A stretch of DNA of 64,000 nt from Phragmites australis (lineage: Eukaryota; Streptophyta; Magnoliopsida; Poales; Poaceae): assembly GCF_958298935.1 (NCBI RefSeq), contig NC_084943.1, positions 12,269,001 through 12,333,000 of the forward strand. The letters are read 5' to 3'. The notes beneath the pieces are model-generated. The model was not told the DNA's origin, did not search any database, and saw only the letters and a list, made by a program, of their open reading frames with translations. The position numbers were made by a program, and so were the translations under genes. Of the stretch, positions 11,816-22,267 are shown in pieces (the first letter of the stretch is position 1; each line of letters begins with the position of its first letter).

Positions 11816-12275
11816 AAGTGAAAAGGAGTGCAGAGTTGAATTTGATTAGGTGGTCGAACCCGAAAGGATGGTCGGATCCTAGAAGGTGGGTGATTTCGAC
11901 TAGGTAGTCGGAGTGACTGGTCGTGACCCTGAGTGGGTGGTCGGAGTGACGAGTTGGACCCTAAGTGGGTGGTCAGAGTGCCTGATCGGACCCCGAGTGG
12001 GTGGTCGGAATGACTAGTCGGGACCCCGAGTGGGTGGTTAGAGCGACTAGTGGTCGAACCCGAGTAGATGGTCAACTCGACTAGTGGTCAAACTCGAGTA
12101 GATGCTTAAAGAGACTAGTGGTCGAACATGACTTGATGGTCAACTCGACTAGTGGTCAAACTCGAGTAGATGGTTAAAGTGACTAGTGGTCGAACATGAC
12201 TTGTTGGTCGACTCGACTAGTGGTCGAAATCGATTAGATGGTTAAATCGACTAGTGGTCGAACACAACTAAACAG
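11816..12275. repeat. 33-34 bp minisatellite replacing gag and protease in CRM copy 1
   Basis: About 13 diverged units in tandem, typified by TGGTCGAACCCGAGTAGA and CGACTAGTGGTC, with a period of 33-34 bp. The array lies exactly where gag, protease and the RT N-terminus should be. Because many units are 33 bp, it stays open in the RT frame for about 80 residues. Confidence 0.85.
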
Positions 12276-12522
12276 AAAGTCTTACACTAGAAACTAGATC
12301 ACGATGACTCGACCAGCAACAAAGACACCGACGATGGATTCAAAATCAACAACACAAATATTGAAAACAAAATTGCGAAGGCACAAAGTGGTTTGGATAG
12401 CAAATAAACTAAGATATAAATATTTTTGTGGGGCAATTTTCTGGACTCTAGGTAATGGAAAACGACAAAATAAAAGGGATAACTGAGATTACCTAACAGG
12501 CAACCGAGGCTCTGGTACCACT
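12276..12522 (-). other. Leader and primer-binding site, CRM copy 1
   Basis: Two bases inside the LTR, the minus strand reads TGGTACCAGAGCCTCGG (12520 leftward), one base off the initiator-Met type TGGTATCAGAGC. The following leader (GGTTGCCTGTTAGGTAAT and on) matches the leader of CRM copy 2 at about 17545-17730. Confidence 0.75.
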
Positions 12523-13433
12523 TGATGCACATTTGCCTGATCTTCCGAAAGGTAATATGATAAGTTGGTTAGTGGAGCTTCGACATTGATGATCCAAAGG
12601 CTCTGAACAGAACAGATCGAGAACCCCCGCAACCATTGCACCACTACTTTGTGGTTATCAACTGTGCCAAGACGTGGTTGACCTCGCCGAGAAAGCTTTT
12701 CCTGAAAGTGAATCAAGAACACAAGCAAGAACAAGTAGATGCAATTTGAATATTGCTAATTACCAATGAAGTACTCGAGTTGGGGTTCAACAAACCGATA
12801 AACGATAAAATTGTCTAAAATAGAATAATCTAAGCTAAACCCAAGCCTAAACTATGATGACTACTGTGTATATATAGGAGGGACATGAGGAGGTTGACCT
12901 AGGGTTGTGCAGCTATGGGAAGAGGCGTACCCACCTGGACTCCATCCCCGACACGATTACAAGACCCGACAGGGTCCAAACGGTGATATAGCACCTTATT
13001 TCTGTGACTCTGACTAAACTATAAGGAATAGTTGGTCGAGCTCATATCCATTGGAAAGGGCTTGTCGTAAGCTTTCCAGAATGTCCAACATATCCTAAAA
13101 TGGACTTCGTATGAGAGAGTTATGCCCGTTTTGCTGACGCGCTGTCCTGAGACTTGACCACGACCACGACTAGAGCTCAACCTTGAGTCCGAGTAGAATT
13201 GGCCTTCGAGGGGTGATGTACGGGTAAGGTTGTGGTGCTTCTTCCTCATTCCTAAGTAATAAGACATCACAAGAATTTAGTATAGTAGTAATCCATCCAA
13301 GGAAGCATGAACAGGAAGGAACAAGTTCACCTGGTGGTCTAATTGTCGTGCACGTGCTCTTGTAATTGGACCTTATATGATTTGAGGATTATTAGCGGTA
13401 TTGATCCTATCCAAAGGAGGCACGAGCTCATCA
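12523..13433 (-). repeat. 5' LTR of CRM copy 1 (911 bp)
   Basis: Runs from TGATGCAC to GCTCATCA on the plus strand, adjoining the primer site on the left and the target-site copy GACCC on the right. The minus strand has a TATA box (CCTATATATACAC, near 12866-12878). Confidence 0.9.
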
Positions 13434-13438
13434 GACCC

Positions 13439-15040
13439 CATGTGGGATTTAGAAGAAGGACATCATATAGACGGGTAGGCTACTAAGAACTGAGTTTAGA
13501 AGTACCAGTCTACCCCTACAATTAAGTACTTGACCTTCCAACTGCTCAATCTTTTTTCAATTTGTTCCTCTACTTGTTTTCAATATGAATTTCTGAATTT
13601 TCTATAGTGATTTGGGATTTCTAGGTACCACATAGGCAACTCACCCATTGGACATCCAAATATACTGACATATTGATCGGTCTTGTCTTGAGCTGCTGCA
13701 AAGCAAAACAATTTATTTTTTTGGAAGTTTGTTTTTAACCTTGCAATCTTCTCGAAAGCAATAGCTTCATCTTCTTGGACTTTTATAGGTCATCATCCAT
13801 GAATAAGATCATGTCGTTGGCATATTAGAGGATTGATAGCCTACTTTCTACCAAATGGGGTACAACTCCTTCAACTTGACCAATATTTTTAGCCCTCTTA
13901 ATGAGTGCAACTAATATATCTGTGACAATGTTAAACATAATCAAAGAGAGAGGGTCGCTTTGACGTAGACCCTTTTTTGTTTGGAAGTAATGGCTAATTT
14001 CTTCATTGAATTTTACTGGTACGCTACCCCCCCCCCCCCCGGAAATGAAGCTTTCAAGCCATGTGCACCATTTAGATGAAAAACCTTTCAACCAAAGGAG
14101 TGTAGCAAAAATGTTCATTTTACTTTGCCGTACACCTTCTCAAAGTCAATTTTGAGGATTACACCACTCATAATTTTTTGATGGAGTTCATGTAACATCT
14201 CATCTAGAATGATCACCGCTTCTAGGATGTTTCTTCCTCACATGACCACATTTGTGTGGGATGGATTATACGGTCTGCAACACTATTAATTCTATTGGTT
14301 ACCACCTTAGTGAAGACTTTGAAGCTGAAATTTAGCAAGCAGACCAGTCTGTATTGCTGAATGCGACAAGCTTCTTTGAGTTTTTGGCAGGAGCGTAATT
14401 ACTCCAAAATTTAGATTATAAATCAGGAGATGCTCTGCATGCAATTAATGAAACATTTCCATTAGGCCTTCTTTGATGGTGTCCTAGAAGGTCTTGTAGA
14501 ACTCTGCTGGGAAGCCATCCGAACTTGGTGCTTTATTACATTTCATTTGGAATGTGGCGTCCTTTACTTCCTTTTCTATAAATGAGGCTATAAGGATGTC
14601 ATTTTTGATGTTAGTCACCTGAGTGCTGTCATCTGTCCATGATTCGGTCATGGAGAAATGATTGTTCACAGGTGGTCCAAATAGTTCCTTATAATATTTA
14701 GTTATGTATGTTTTTAACTGAGCTTGTCCCTCAATATTTCATTCTTTTTGTTTTAAACAGAAGATGCGTTGTTTCCTATGTTTGCCATTTGCAATCCTAT
14801 GGAAATAGTGTGTATTGTTGTCTCCTTGGAGGATATCATTGACCTTAGCGTGTTCATACAATTTAGTCTCCTCTTCTTGGAGTAGCTTAATCAATTTATC
14901 GTTTGATTGGTTTTTTATGTTAATCTCACTCTCTGTTAGGCATCGAAACTTAGACTTTTTGTCAAGGTCGTCGATTACTGCTAGGAGATCTTTCTTTTGT
15001 TGTTTATATGTCCCACTGGTGTACGAGCCCATCCTTTAAG
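13439..15040 (-). pseudogene. LINE reverse transcriptase domain
   Basis: Minus-strand translation gives the L1 RT in order: a linker (15032-14739), the CNKAPSSDGFPAEFYK block (about 14484-14530), the KKGLRQSDPLSLIMFNIV block (about 13920-13985) and a decayed active site, YANDMILF, near 13820 where YADD is expected. The Asp-to-Asn change and many stops show loss of function. A run of 14 C residues at 14027-14040 encodes a Gly run inside the domain. RT here would copy LINE RNA at a nicked target site. The protein continues at 8391 across the CRM insertion. Confidence 0.85.
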
Positions 15041-16130
15041 GTGCCACTGTAGTGAGCTAAGTTTGTTTGTCCACCTTTGTGTAGAATTCCGCCCCCTTGA
15101 TGGCCAGTTTCATAACTCCTTGACCCAGTCCATAAACCCCTCGCGAGCCAGCCAGCCTAGCTCGAAGTTGAAAGGTCTTTGACCACTAGTTGGAGTTGAG
15201 TCACCGGTATCTATTATGATAGGAGTATGATCTAACATTGATGTCCGCTCGAGGGCTTGAATGGTTACTAACAGGTATTTTGGTTCCCACTCCATAGTCG
15301 TTAGGACCCTATCAAGTTTTTCAAAGGTGGGGTTATCAAGGTTGTTCGACCAGGTATATCTTCTCCTCGAAAGTTGTATCTCTCTTAGATCCAAGCTGTC
15401 AATGACTATGTTGAACAAGAAAGGCCATCGGTTCAAGAACCTATCGTTATTTTCCTCCTGACTAAACCTTAAGATGTTGAAATCCATGCTGATAAATACT
15501 AGGTACGGATTATTGTGACATAGATTAACTAGCTCTTCAAGGAATTTGGAATTATGTTCCGCTTAGGCTGGACTGTATACTTCTATAAGCATACAAACAA
15601 ATGCATCTGATTTATTTCGGAGATATCATTTCACAGAGAATTCCCCATCTAAAATTTCAACGATATGAAATGAAGATGTATTTATCCTAAGCAGGATGCC
15701 ACCCAATCTACCTTGAGGGGGAGGCAATGCCAATATAGGTCTAGACCGCTAGATAAGGGGTTCATGAGCCCAGCTTCTGCCTCTTTTTTCCCAGTTTCTA
15801 GTAGTGCAAGATGTCCAAACAATGGTCAAAAGAACTCTTGTTGACGAACCAAAATATAGCTAAGTCACTAAGGGTATGTTCGGTTCCTTTGCCTACCCTT
15901 GCATAGCAAGGCTAGTGGACAAGCAAGTATGTTTGGTTTCTTTGCTTGGTTTGAATTTGGGCAAGGTGGGCAAGAATTTCCATGCTTTTGAGAGAGAGCC
16001 GAATTGACTCTCCTCTTCTAGTAAGGTTTGCCTTGCCTAACCTTGTCAAGGAAGGCTAGTGGGCAAAGAAACCAAACATACCCTAAGACCTCTGTTGTTC
16101 CATAATATACCTTTAATGTTGCACTATTTT
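15041..16130 (-). pseudogene. LINE endonuclease domain, interrupted by a MITE
   Basis: The minus strand encodes an apurinic-type (exonuclease/phosphatase fold) endonuclease. The N-terminal ILWNNRGL lies at about 16084-16120, and SDLAIFWFVN resumes left of the MITE at 15871. GGILLRINTSSFHIVEI follows near 15650-15710, then MDFNILRF (usually GDFNIIR) at about 15465-15487, SRRRYTWSN near 15350, FEKLDRVL, and a DHTPI-type block near 15220. The catalytic Asp and His of the DHTPI block are present. One in-frame stop precedes the domain and others lie inside it. The MITE sits within the first conserved motif. Confidence 0.85.
15872..16083. mobile_element. Tourist-like (PIF/Harbinger-type) MITE, 212 bp
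   Basis: Terminal inverted repeats begin GGGTATGTTCGGTTCCTTTG at the left and, in reverse complement, GGGTATGTTTGGTTTCTTTG at the right. Both ends are flanked by TAA (15869-15871, 16084-16086), the 3-bp TWA target-site duplication of PIF/Harbinger elements. There is no coding capacity, so movement would depend on a transposase supplied elsewhere. Confidence 0.92.
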
Positions 16131-16590
16131 GTTTTTTTGGATTTTGTGTTCTTAATTATTGGCTGGTTCGAATGCACTTTTTTCTTTGGTAAATTCGACT
16201 TGAACTTTCGAGGGGTAGCCTTCAGGTCGCAAAGTAAGCTTCCAAGCTCCACCTCATCTGTGTCTACCTCCATAATTTCGTTTATCAAATGAGAGATAAT
16301 GTGGCCGTACCAAGCGGCACCCATCTCATCATCGCTTGAATCTAAGAAGTCATCAGTAACTACATTTTCATTTTAGTTGCTTTGCTTCGTGTTCTTTGAT
16401 TGAACTTCACTCTGTCTAAAACCATATGCTTTATAGGCTTAATAGAAAATTCAATCTCTGTTTCATTATTACCCGTAGACACTCCTGGAGATTTAATTTT
16501 TGGTGAAACCTTAGCATGTGATGTAGGTGTACTAGATATTGCTAGTGGGTTTGGGTTACCTAGAAGAGACATAGTGCTATCCAAATGGGC
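16131..16590 (-). pseudogene. LINE ORF1 tail and link to ORF2
   Basis: Two minus-strand open pieces, 16584-16360 (74 codons) and 16324-16124 (66 codons), lie just upstream of the endonuclease. The second is basic near its end and leads through one TAG stop into the endonuclease in the same frame. I recognise no domain; position suggests the ORF1 C-terminus or the ORF2 leader. The LINE sequence ends near 16590, where a GC-rich stretch precedes the next element. Confidence 0.5.
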
Positions 16591-16616
16591 CTATCGGGCC
16601 AGCCCAGCACGGGCCT

Positions 16617-17529
16617 TGATGAGGACATCACTCTTTCGGATACACACACACACCGAGTATTCCTCCAACAATAGGTCCATTGATACGAGCTCGTGCACGT
16701 CAACTAAATCATGAGGTGAGCTCGTTCCTTAGTGTTCCTTTATATTTTGATAAGGATGGGATGCTACTGAATAATTGTGATGTATTATTACTTAGGAATA
16801 CGGGAGAAGACCAGCAAGGGCGCCCAAGCCAAGGTGAAGGTCCAATCAAGTTCGAGTCCGTTTCGGAGTCCAGGACCAGATTGCACTAAAATCATCACCC
16901 AGGACGCATACGGACTCCGTTTTCGACGTTCTACACATGGTTGGAAAGCTAAGGAGATAGACTTTCCAACGGGACTACTCCCATATCCAAATTCTTTCTG
17001 AATCAACAGGAATCACCAAACAAGTGAACGTCCAGAATCTGTCAGGGTGCTGCGCCACCATCTTTTGGCCCATTGGGCCGTGTAACGTGTTGGAGTCCAT
17101 TAGGGACGCGTCCAGGGGTCCTTGGCTGACCCTAGTCTCTTATATATAGTAGCTGCCACCCCAATTAGGGTTGGGTTTTGCTTAGATATTGATCTACACA
17201 CAGATTGTGAGATTTTCGCTCTTGTTCCGGATCGACTAGGCCGCCGCCGCAAGTGTTTGTGGAACCCCAACTTCGAGTGCTTGAATTCTATTCACAATAT
17301 TTCAGATTGCATCTTCTACGTTCTTGCTTGTGTTCTCGGTACGCTTGCAGGGATTGAGCCTTCTTGGCGAGGTCAACCGCGCGACACGGTTGATAACCAA
17401 CGGAGCTGTGGTGTAGTGATTGCAAGGGAGACGATCTGTTTGGGTCGAAGCCTTTGGATTATCAACATCGAGTTCTCCACCTATTGACTTATCGCTACCT
17501 ATCGGAAGATCAGGCCAACAATCCCATCA
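16617..17529 (+). repeat. 5' LTR of CRM copy 2 (913 bp)
   Basis: Begins TGATGAGGACATC and ends AATCCCATCA. A TATA box (TTATATATAG, 17140-17149) is followed by the presumed transcription start. The first part repeats the 3' end of the pol coding sequence, including (CA)5 and the TRARARQLN-encoding stretch (16680-16889). Confidence 0.95.
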
Positions 17530-18799
17530 TTTGGTATCAGATTTTCAGGTTGCCCGTTAGGTAATTTCATTTTCCCGTTTAGATTAGTCTGTTTTTCATT
17601 ACCTAGAGTCCAGAAAAAGCCAAAAAAAAATTCCGTCAATTTCCGCTGCCCTAGAACCCTTTGTGCCTTTGCAATTTTTGTTTTCAATTGCGCGTTGTTG
17701 AGTTTGTGTCCGTGGTCGAGTCTTGTTGCTGGTTTAGAGTCGTGTTGTTGGTCTTTAGTCAACGCTCCGTGCTGTTTTGATCACGCCGCTATCCCATCGC
17801 CACCATCTCCACCAACAAGTCGAGCCACAACATTACTCGATTTGCCACAGCGAGCCGCCTTATGTTACTTTCCGCCACGCCAACCCTAGATAGGTCGCAA
17901 GCTGCCTTATATCAATTGCCCTGCCACCGCTGCCCTCCTTGTTGCTCTCGCGATCCTATTGCTTGCCATACCTTAACGAGAACAATTTCTGCAAGAGGTG
18001 CTTTGAAAAAAAAAACCCTAACTCGACAGGGGTTCAGTAAAACGGCCATAACTTTCTCATACGGACTCGGAATCAGAAATTTTTTTTTCACGGACATCTA
18101 TAGAAAAAGTATATCCGTTGCTCCCCCGCTTTGCTGGGTTTTGCCAAAAAAAATTTCCCAAATTCGGCTTGGAAGATTGAGTATTCGAGCCGTGAAGTTT
18201 TTGCACGCTTTTCAGAGAACGTGCTTGATTTTCTATAGGCCACATCTTGCATTCGTTTAAGCTGAAAATTTCTGTGGTTGTTTCTTGTGTGCTCCTAGTT
18301 CAGAAAAAAATATCAGAAAAATACAAAAAAAAATTCGTTATTTCTACTAGTGCTAAAAGACAAAAAAGAGGAGCACATAGAGAACACCCAGATAATTGTG
18401 CTGTTTGCTGTGTCTTTCCATCTTGTTCTTTATCTGATCATCCTGTTTAGCTTTGTTTTAGCTGTTGTGCTAGGACTAGGGACACATAATAGACCAGCAA
18501 TTGTGATTCATACTTTGGACACTTATTTAGCTTTGCTCATCTGATTACAGTTATTGCTAATCCTTGCTACCATATTGTGCCTTTCCAAGCTCCACCTCCT
18601 TTGATCCGAACAAGTTCACTCTTGCAATCATCCCACGCTTCACACGGTTTCCAGACTTGTCACCGGTTGTTCCTCCTTGCTGCGTTGGTAAGAACATTTG
18701 TAAGAGCGTGGTAAGACGTTTGAGTGTGTGTGATTCCACCTTCCACCACCTAGTAGTTGATAGGGATAATATTGTGTTGTCCTTTGTTTTCTACTAACC
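17530..18799 (+). other. Primer-binding site and long leader, CRM copy 2
   Basis: TGGTATCAGA at 17532-17541 lies two bases inside the LTR and matches the initiator-Met tRNA type, although the match decays after ten bases. The following 1.25 kb holds only short spurious frames and several A-runs. It is the untranslated leader before the gag ATG at 18800. Confidence 0.8.
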
Positions 18800-19951
18800 A
18801 TGTCAGGTGATGGCTCTCCGTCGGATTTTAAGGATTGTGTGTCCAAGGAAGAACTCAACAAAGCCTTGCAAGATCATACTAGACTATTGACAGACATTAG
18901 AACAAGCATTGCTAACCTTGTCACGCGAGTGAACAACCTTGAGTTGCGACAGCCACCACAGGATGATGAACATTCACATGATGATAATAATAATGGTGAC
19001 GGAGATGGTGACCAGGAAGATGGTGAGGTTTTTGTTGGGCAAGATGCGCGTGCTAAGCAACGTCGTCCTGCTGAACAATTACGTCGTGAACAACAACAAC
19101 GTCGTCAAGGTAACGGAGGTAATAATGTTAATCGCAATGGTCGCGATGATCCTTATTCTAAGATTAAGTTTTGAATGCCTCATTTTAATGGTGCATATGA
19201 TGCTGATGCTTATTTGGATTGGGAAATGACGGTTGATCAAAAGTATAGTTCTCATATAGTTCCTGAAATACATAGAGTTAGACTAGCCACTTGTGAGTTC
19301 ACGAATTATGCTATTATTTGGTGGAATGGCTTAGTTTATAGCGGCTTAGAACCTGAATCATGGCCTAGACTAAAGCGTGCCATGTGCAATAGATTTATTC
19401 CTCCTGATTATACACGTGAATTGAAAAAGAAATTGCAACGCTTAAATCAAGGTTCTAAATCTGTGCATGATTACTATCAAGAGCTTCAAATTGCTATGCT
19501 TCGTTGTAATATACAAGAGGATGATGAGGATACAATGATTCGTTTTTACTCCGGGTTGAGACGTGAAATTCAGGACCTTGTTGATTATAAAGATTACAAT
19601 ACTACCAATAGGTTGTTCCATTTTGCTATCATGGCAGAAAAAGAACTGCAGGGTTGACAACAGGTGCAGAAATTGAGGAACAATTTTGGGAGTACATCTA
19701 CTTCACGAGTACCACTGGGACAAGCAACAACATTCCCTTCTGCATCTACACGATCTGCTGCCCCCTCCTCCAACACTCGGGCGCGTTCAGCAAGAGCACC
19801 ACCACCATCACGTGAGGTGAGCAAATATACTGTTTCACAGGATCCAATGCCAAGCTCTTCTTCAAGTGCAGCTACCACGGGTCGTACAACGGGCATTATG
19901 TGCCGTCGCTGCCAAGGTATTGGCCACATCATGAAGGATTGCCCAAGCTAG
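18800..19951 (+). pseudogene. gag, CRM copy 2 (two internal stops)
   Basis: One reading frame from ATG 18800 runs on through stops at 19172 (TGA), 19655 (TGA) and 19949 (TAG). The first part has a short coiled-coil-like stretch (residues about 8-50), then an acidic His/Asp/Asn-rich linker and a basic Gln/Arg-rich stretch. The second, 19175-19654, is the retrotransposon Gag domain (YLDWEMTVDQ, ATCEFTNYAIIWW, RFIPPDY, GSKSVHDYYQE). The third has a Ser/Pro-rich linker ending in a zinc knuckle, C-x2-C-x4-H-x4-C (CRRCQGIGHIMKDCP, 19900-19945). Gag would build the particle and package RNA. Confidence 0.9.
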
Positions 19952-20919
19952 CGAGCATACTCCGCAACAGCAGATGGTGGATATGTTAGTCATAGTGATG
20001 TCGAGGAAGAATATGCATTTGAAGCTAATCTTGCAGCCGATAATGTCATGGATAGTGAGGGGGAGCAGATTAGTGGTACCGCTGCCACAGAGAGTTATGC
20101 AGCACGCACCTTCATTGTGAAGCGAGTTTTGAGTTGTCAAATGGAGCAAGCAGAGCAGCTACAACGCCATAATCTATTCCAGACATTCCTCATTGTCAAA
20201 GTTGCACGTGTTCGTACCATAATTGATGGCGGGAGTTGCAACAACCTCTTGAGCTCCGATCTTGTGAAGAATCTTTTCTTGCCAACATGTGCACATCCTC
20301 ATCCATACTACATTCAGTGGTTCAATAACAGTGGCAAGGTTAAGGTAACACAATCTGCGAGAGTACATTTTTCTATTGGTTCCTACCATGATTATGCTGA
20401 TTTTGATGTAATGCATATGCAAGCATGTTCACTTTTGTTAGGCCGTCCTTGGGAATTTGATACCGATGCTGCACACCATGGTAGAAGTAATAAATACTCT
20501 CTCATGCACAAGGGAAAGAAAATCACTTTGCTTCCTTTGACACATGCTGAAATTGTGCAATGTGATAAAGCGCTAGCTGAAAAAGAAAAGAAAGAACGTG
20601 TTTTGGAATCTGAAAATCAGCAAGTAGCTCAATCTGTTTTCCCACCTAAGAAAGAGAAGAACACACTTAGGTTCGAAGGCATTAAGTTAAAGGGTGGTGT
20701 TATGCTTGCTACTAAATCTGATCTTGCTGAAATTCAAGATAATGATGCTTTGTGCTATGCTTTGGTATGCAAAGAGGTTTTATTTTCAATTGATGATATA
20801 CCTAGCTCTTTGTCTGCTGCTGTCACTAACCTTTTGCAGGAGTATAAGGATGTTTTTCCAGCTGAGATACCCCTGGGGCTGCCACCATTGAGAGGGATAG
20901 AGCACCAAATCAATTGATG
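19952..20919 (+). pseudogene. Protease and RT N-terminus, CRM copy 2
   Basis: The gag frame continues to 20917. The catalytic Asp lies in TIIDGGSCNNLLS (Asp codon about 20225), the form of the Asp protease motif common in these chromoviruses. LLLGRPWEFDTDAAH near 20440 is the usual second block. A Lys/Glu-rich linker leads to the RT N-terminus (EYKDVFP, PPLRGIEHQIN), where the frame stops at the deletion junction. The Met at 20048 is internal. The rest of RT and nearly all RNase H, about 1.3 kb by comparison with family proteins, is missing. Confidence 0.88.
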
Positions 20920-22267
20920 ATATATCTAGGCGTTATACCATGCTGTCCCAACTCGATCATAAGATTTTTGGTTTAGAAACAATTAAAGGATTATATGCTA
21001 CTGATTTGGACTTTAAAGATGCTTTTGAACATTGTAAAGAAGGAAGAACTTGGAATAAATTGTGCTGAATGATGGATTGCTAGACCGTGCTAACAAGCTA
21101 TGAATCCCAGCTAGCTCTATTCGCCTATTGTTTTTGCAGGAAGCGCATGTAGGTGGTTTGATGGGACATTTTGGAGTGAAGGTGACCGAGGATGTACTGG
21201 CTGCTCACTTCTTTTGGCCTAAGATGAGGCGCGACGTCGAGTGCTACGTGGCACGCTGCACTACTTGCAATAAAGCTAAGTCTCGCTTGAACCCACATGG
21301 ACTTTATATGCCTCTTTCTTTTCCTAGTGTGCCTTGGGAGGATATTTCTATGGATTTTGTTTTAGGATTGCCTAGGACCAAGAGGGGGAGAGATAGTATA
21401 TTTGTCGTTGTGGATCGTTTTTCAAAAATGGCATATTTTATACCTTGTCACAAGAGCGATGATGCTACACACATAGCTGATTTGTTTTTTAGGGAAATCA
21501 TTCGCTTGCATAGAGTGCCTAACACCATTGTTTTGGATCGTGATGCAAAATTTTTGAGCCACTTTTGGAGGTCACTTTGGAATAAACTTAGGACAAAGCT
21601 GCTGTTTTCGACGACATGTCACCCTCAAACCGACAGACAAACGGAGGTTGTGAATCGCACATTATCCACCATGTTGCGGGCTGTTTTGAAGAAAAATTTG
21701 AGGATGTGGGAAGAGTGTCTACCCCATATTGAGTTCGCTTACAACAGATTAGTTCACTCCACCACCAAGGTAAGTCCGTTTCAGGTAGTGTATGGTTTTA
21801 ATCCCCGTGCCCCTATTGATTTACTGCCTTTACCAACATCCGAGAAATTGAATTTTGATGCTAAGACACGTGCTGATTTGATTATGAAAATGCATGAGTT
21901 GACTAAGGAAAATATTGAAAAGATGAATGAGAAGTATAGAACTTATGGTAGCCAAGGTTGGAAACATATTATTTTTGAAATTGGTGATCTTGTGTGGTTA
22001 CATTTGCGTAAAGATAGGTTTCCTGATTTGAGAAAGTCTAAATTGCTGCCTCGAGCTGATGGTCCTTTTAAAATTGTGGAAAAGATCAATGATAATGCAT
22101 ATAAGCTTGAGTTGCCTGCAAATTATGGGGTTAGTCCCACATTTAACATTTCAGATTTGAAGCCTTACTTGGGAGAAGAAGATGATATTGCAATTCAAGA
22201 GGGGGAGGATGATGAGGACATCACTCTTTCGGATACACACACACACCGAGTATTCCTCCAACAATAG
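20920..22267 (+). pseudogene. RNase H tail and integrase, CRM copy 2
   Basis: Just after the deletion the frame reads the RNase H end (ISRRYTMLSQLDHKIFGLE) and a linker with stops up to 21127. The open part from 21128 (379 codons) holds the integrase HHCC zinc site (His7, His14 or nearby, Cys44, Cys47) and the catalytic D,D,E (Asp76 in SMDFV, Asp137 in LDRDAKF, Glu173 in QTEVVN). A GPF module ([11 protein letters not shown]) and [11 protein letters not shown] follow. The last 18 or so residues lie inside the 3' LTR. Integrase would join element DNA to the genome. No classical chromodomain is seen after the core, as expected for CRM. Confidence 0.9.
22197..22209 (+). other. Polypurine tract, CRM copy 2
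   Basis: AAGAGGGGGAGGA immediately before the 3' LTR start; primer for plus-strand DNA. It also encodes part of the integrase C-terminus. The equivalent tract in copy 1 is at 9986-10003. Confidence 0.85.

Larger units (their letters stand above)
8392..13433 (-). mobile_element. CRM-type chromovirus copy 1 (gag- and protease-less), TSD GACCC
   Basis: The left end TGATGGGC at 8392 and right end CTCATCA at 13433 are flanked by identical 5-bp copies, GACCC (8387-8391 and 13434-13438). The right LTR (12523-13433, 911 bp) is the 5' LTR of a minus-strand element. Inside are a leader, a minisatellite, RT, RNase H and an integrase with its core deleted. The LTR ends (TGATG...CATCA), length, primer site and protein match those of the intact-boundary element at 16617-23120. 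I assign the CRM clade from integrase and Gag resemblance and from the coding region running into the LTR. It sits inside the LINE. Confidence 0.85.
6985..16590 (-). mobile_element. L1-type LINE, minus strand, split by a CRM element and a MITE
   Basis: Plant L1 (non-LTR) retrotransposon domains run right to left: ORF1 tail (16590-16124), endonuclease (to about 15110), RT (15040-13439) and, after the inserted CRM element 8392-13433, the RT thumb and C-terminal part (8391 to about 7500). A T-run near 6988 matches a 3' poly(A) tail on the minus strand. Removing the insertions leaves about 4.3 kb. Translation on both sides of the CRM insertion continues the same protein, and the target-site copies GACCC flank that insertion. 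The LINE is heavily mutated and 5'-truncated or joined to other DNA near 16590. Its own target-site duplication was not found. Confidence 0.85.

Noticed and set aside
11816..12275. Tandem array as a CRISPR locus
   Set aside because: No repeat/spacer alternation; units are contiguous and diverged, and the genome is a plant's.
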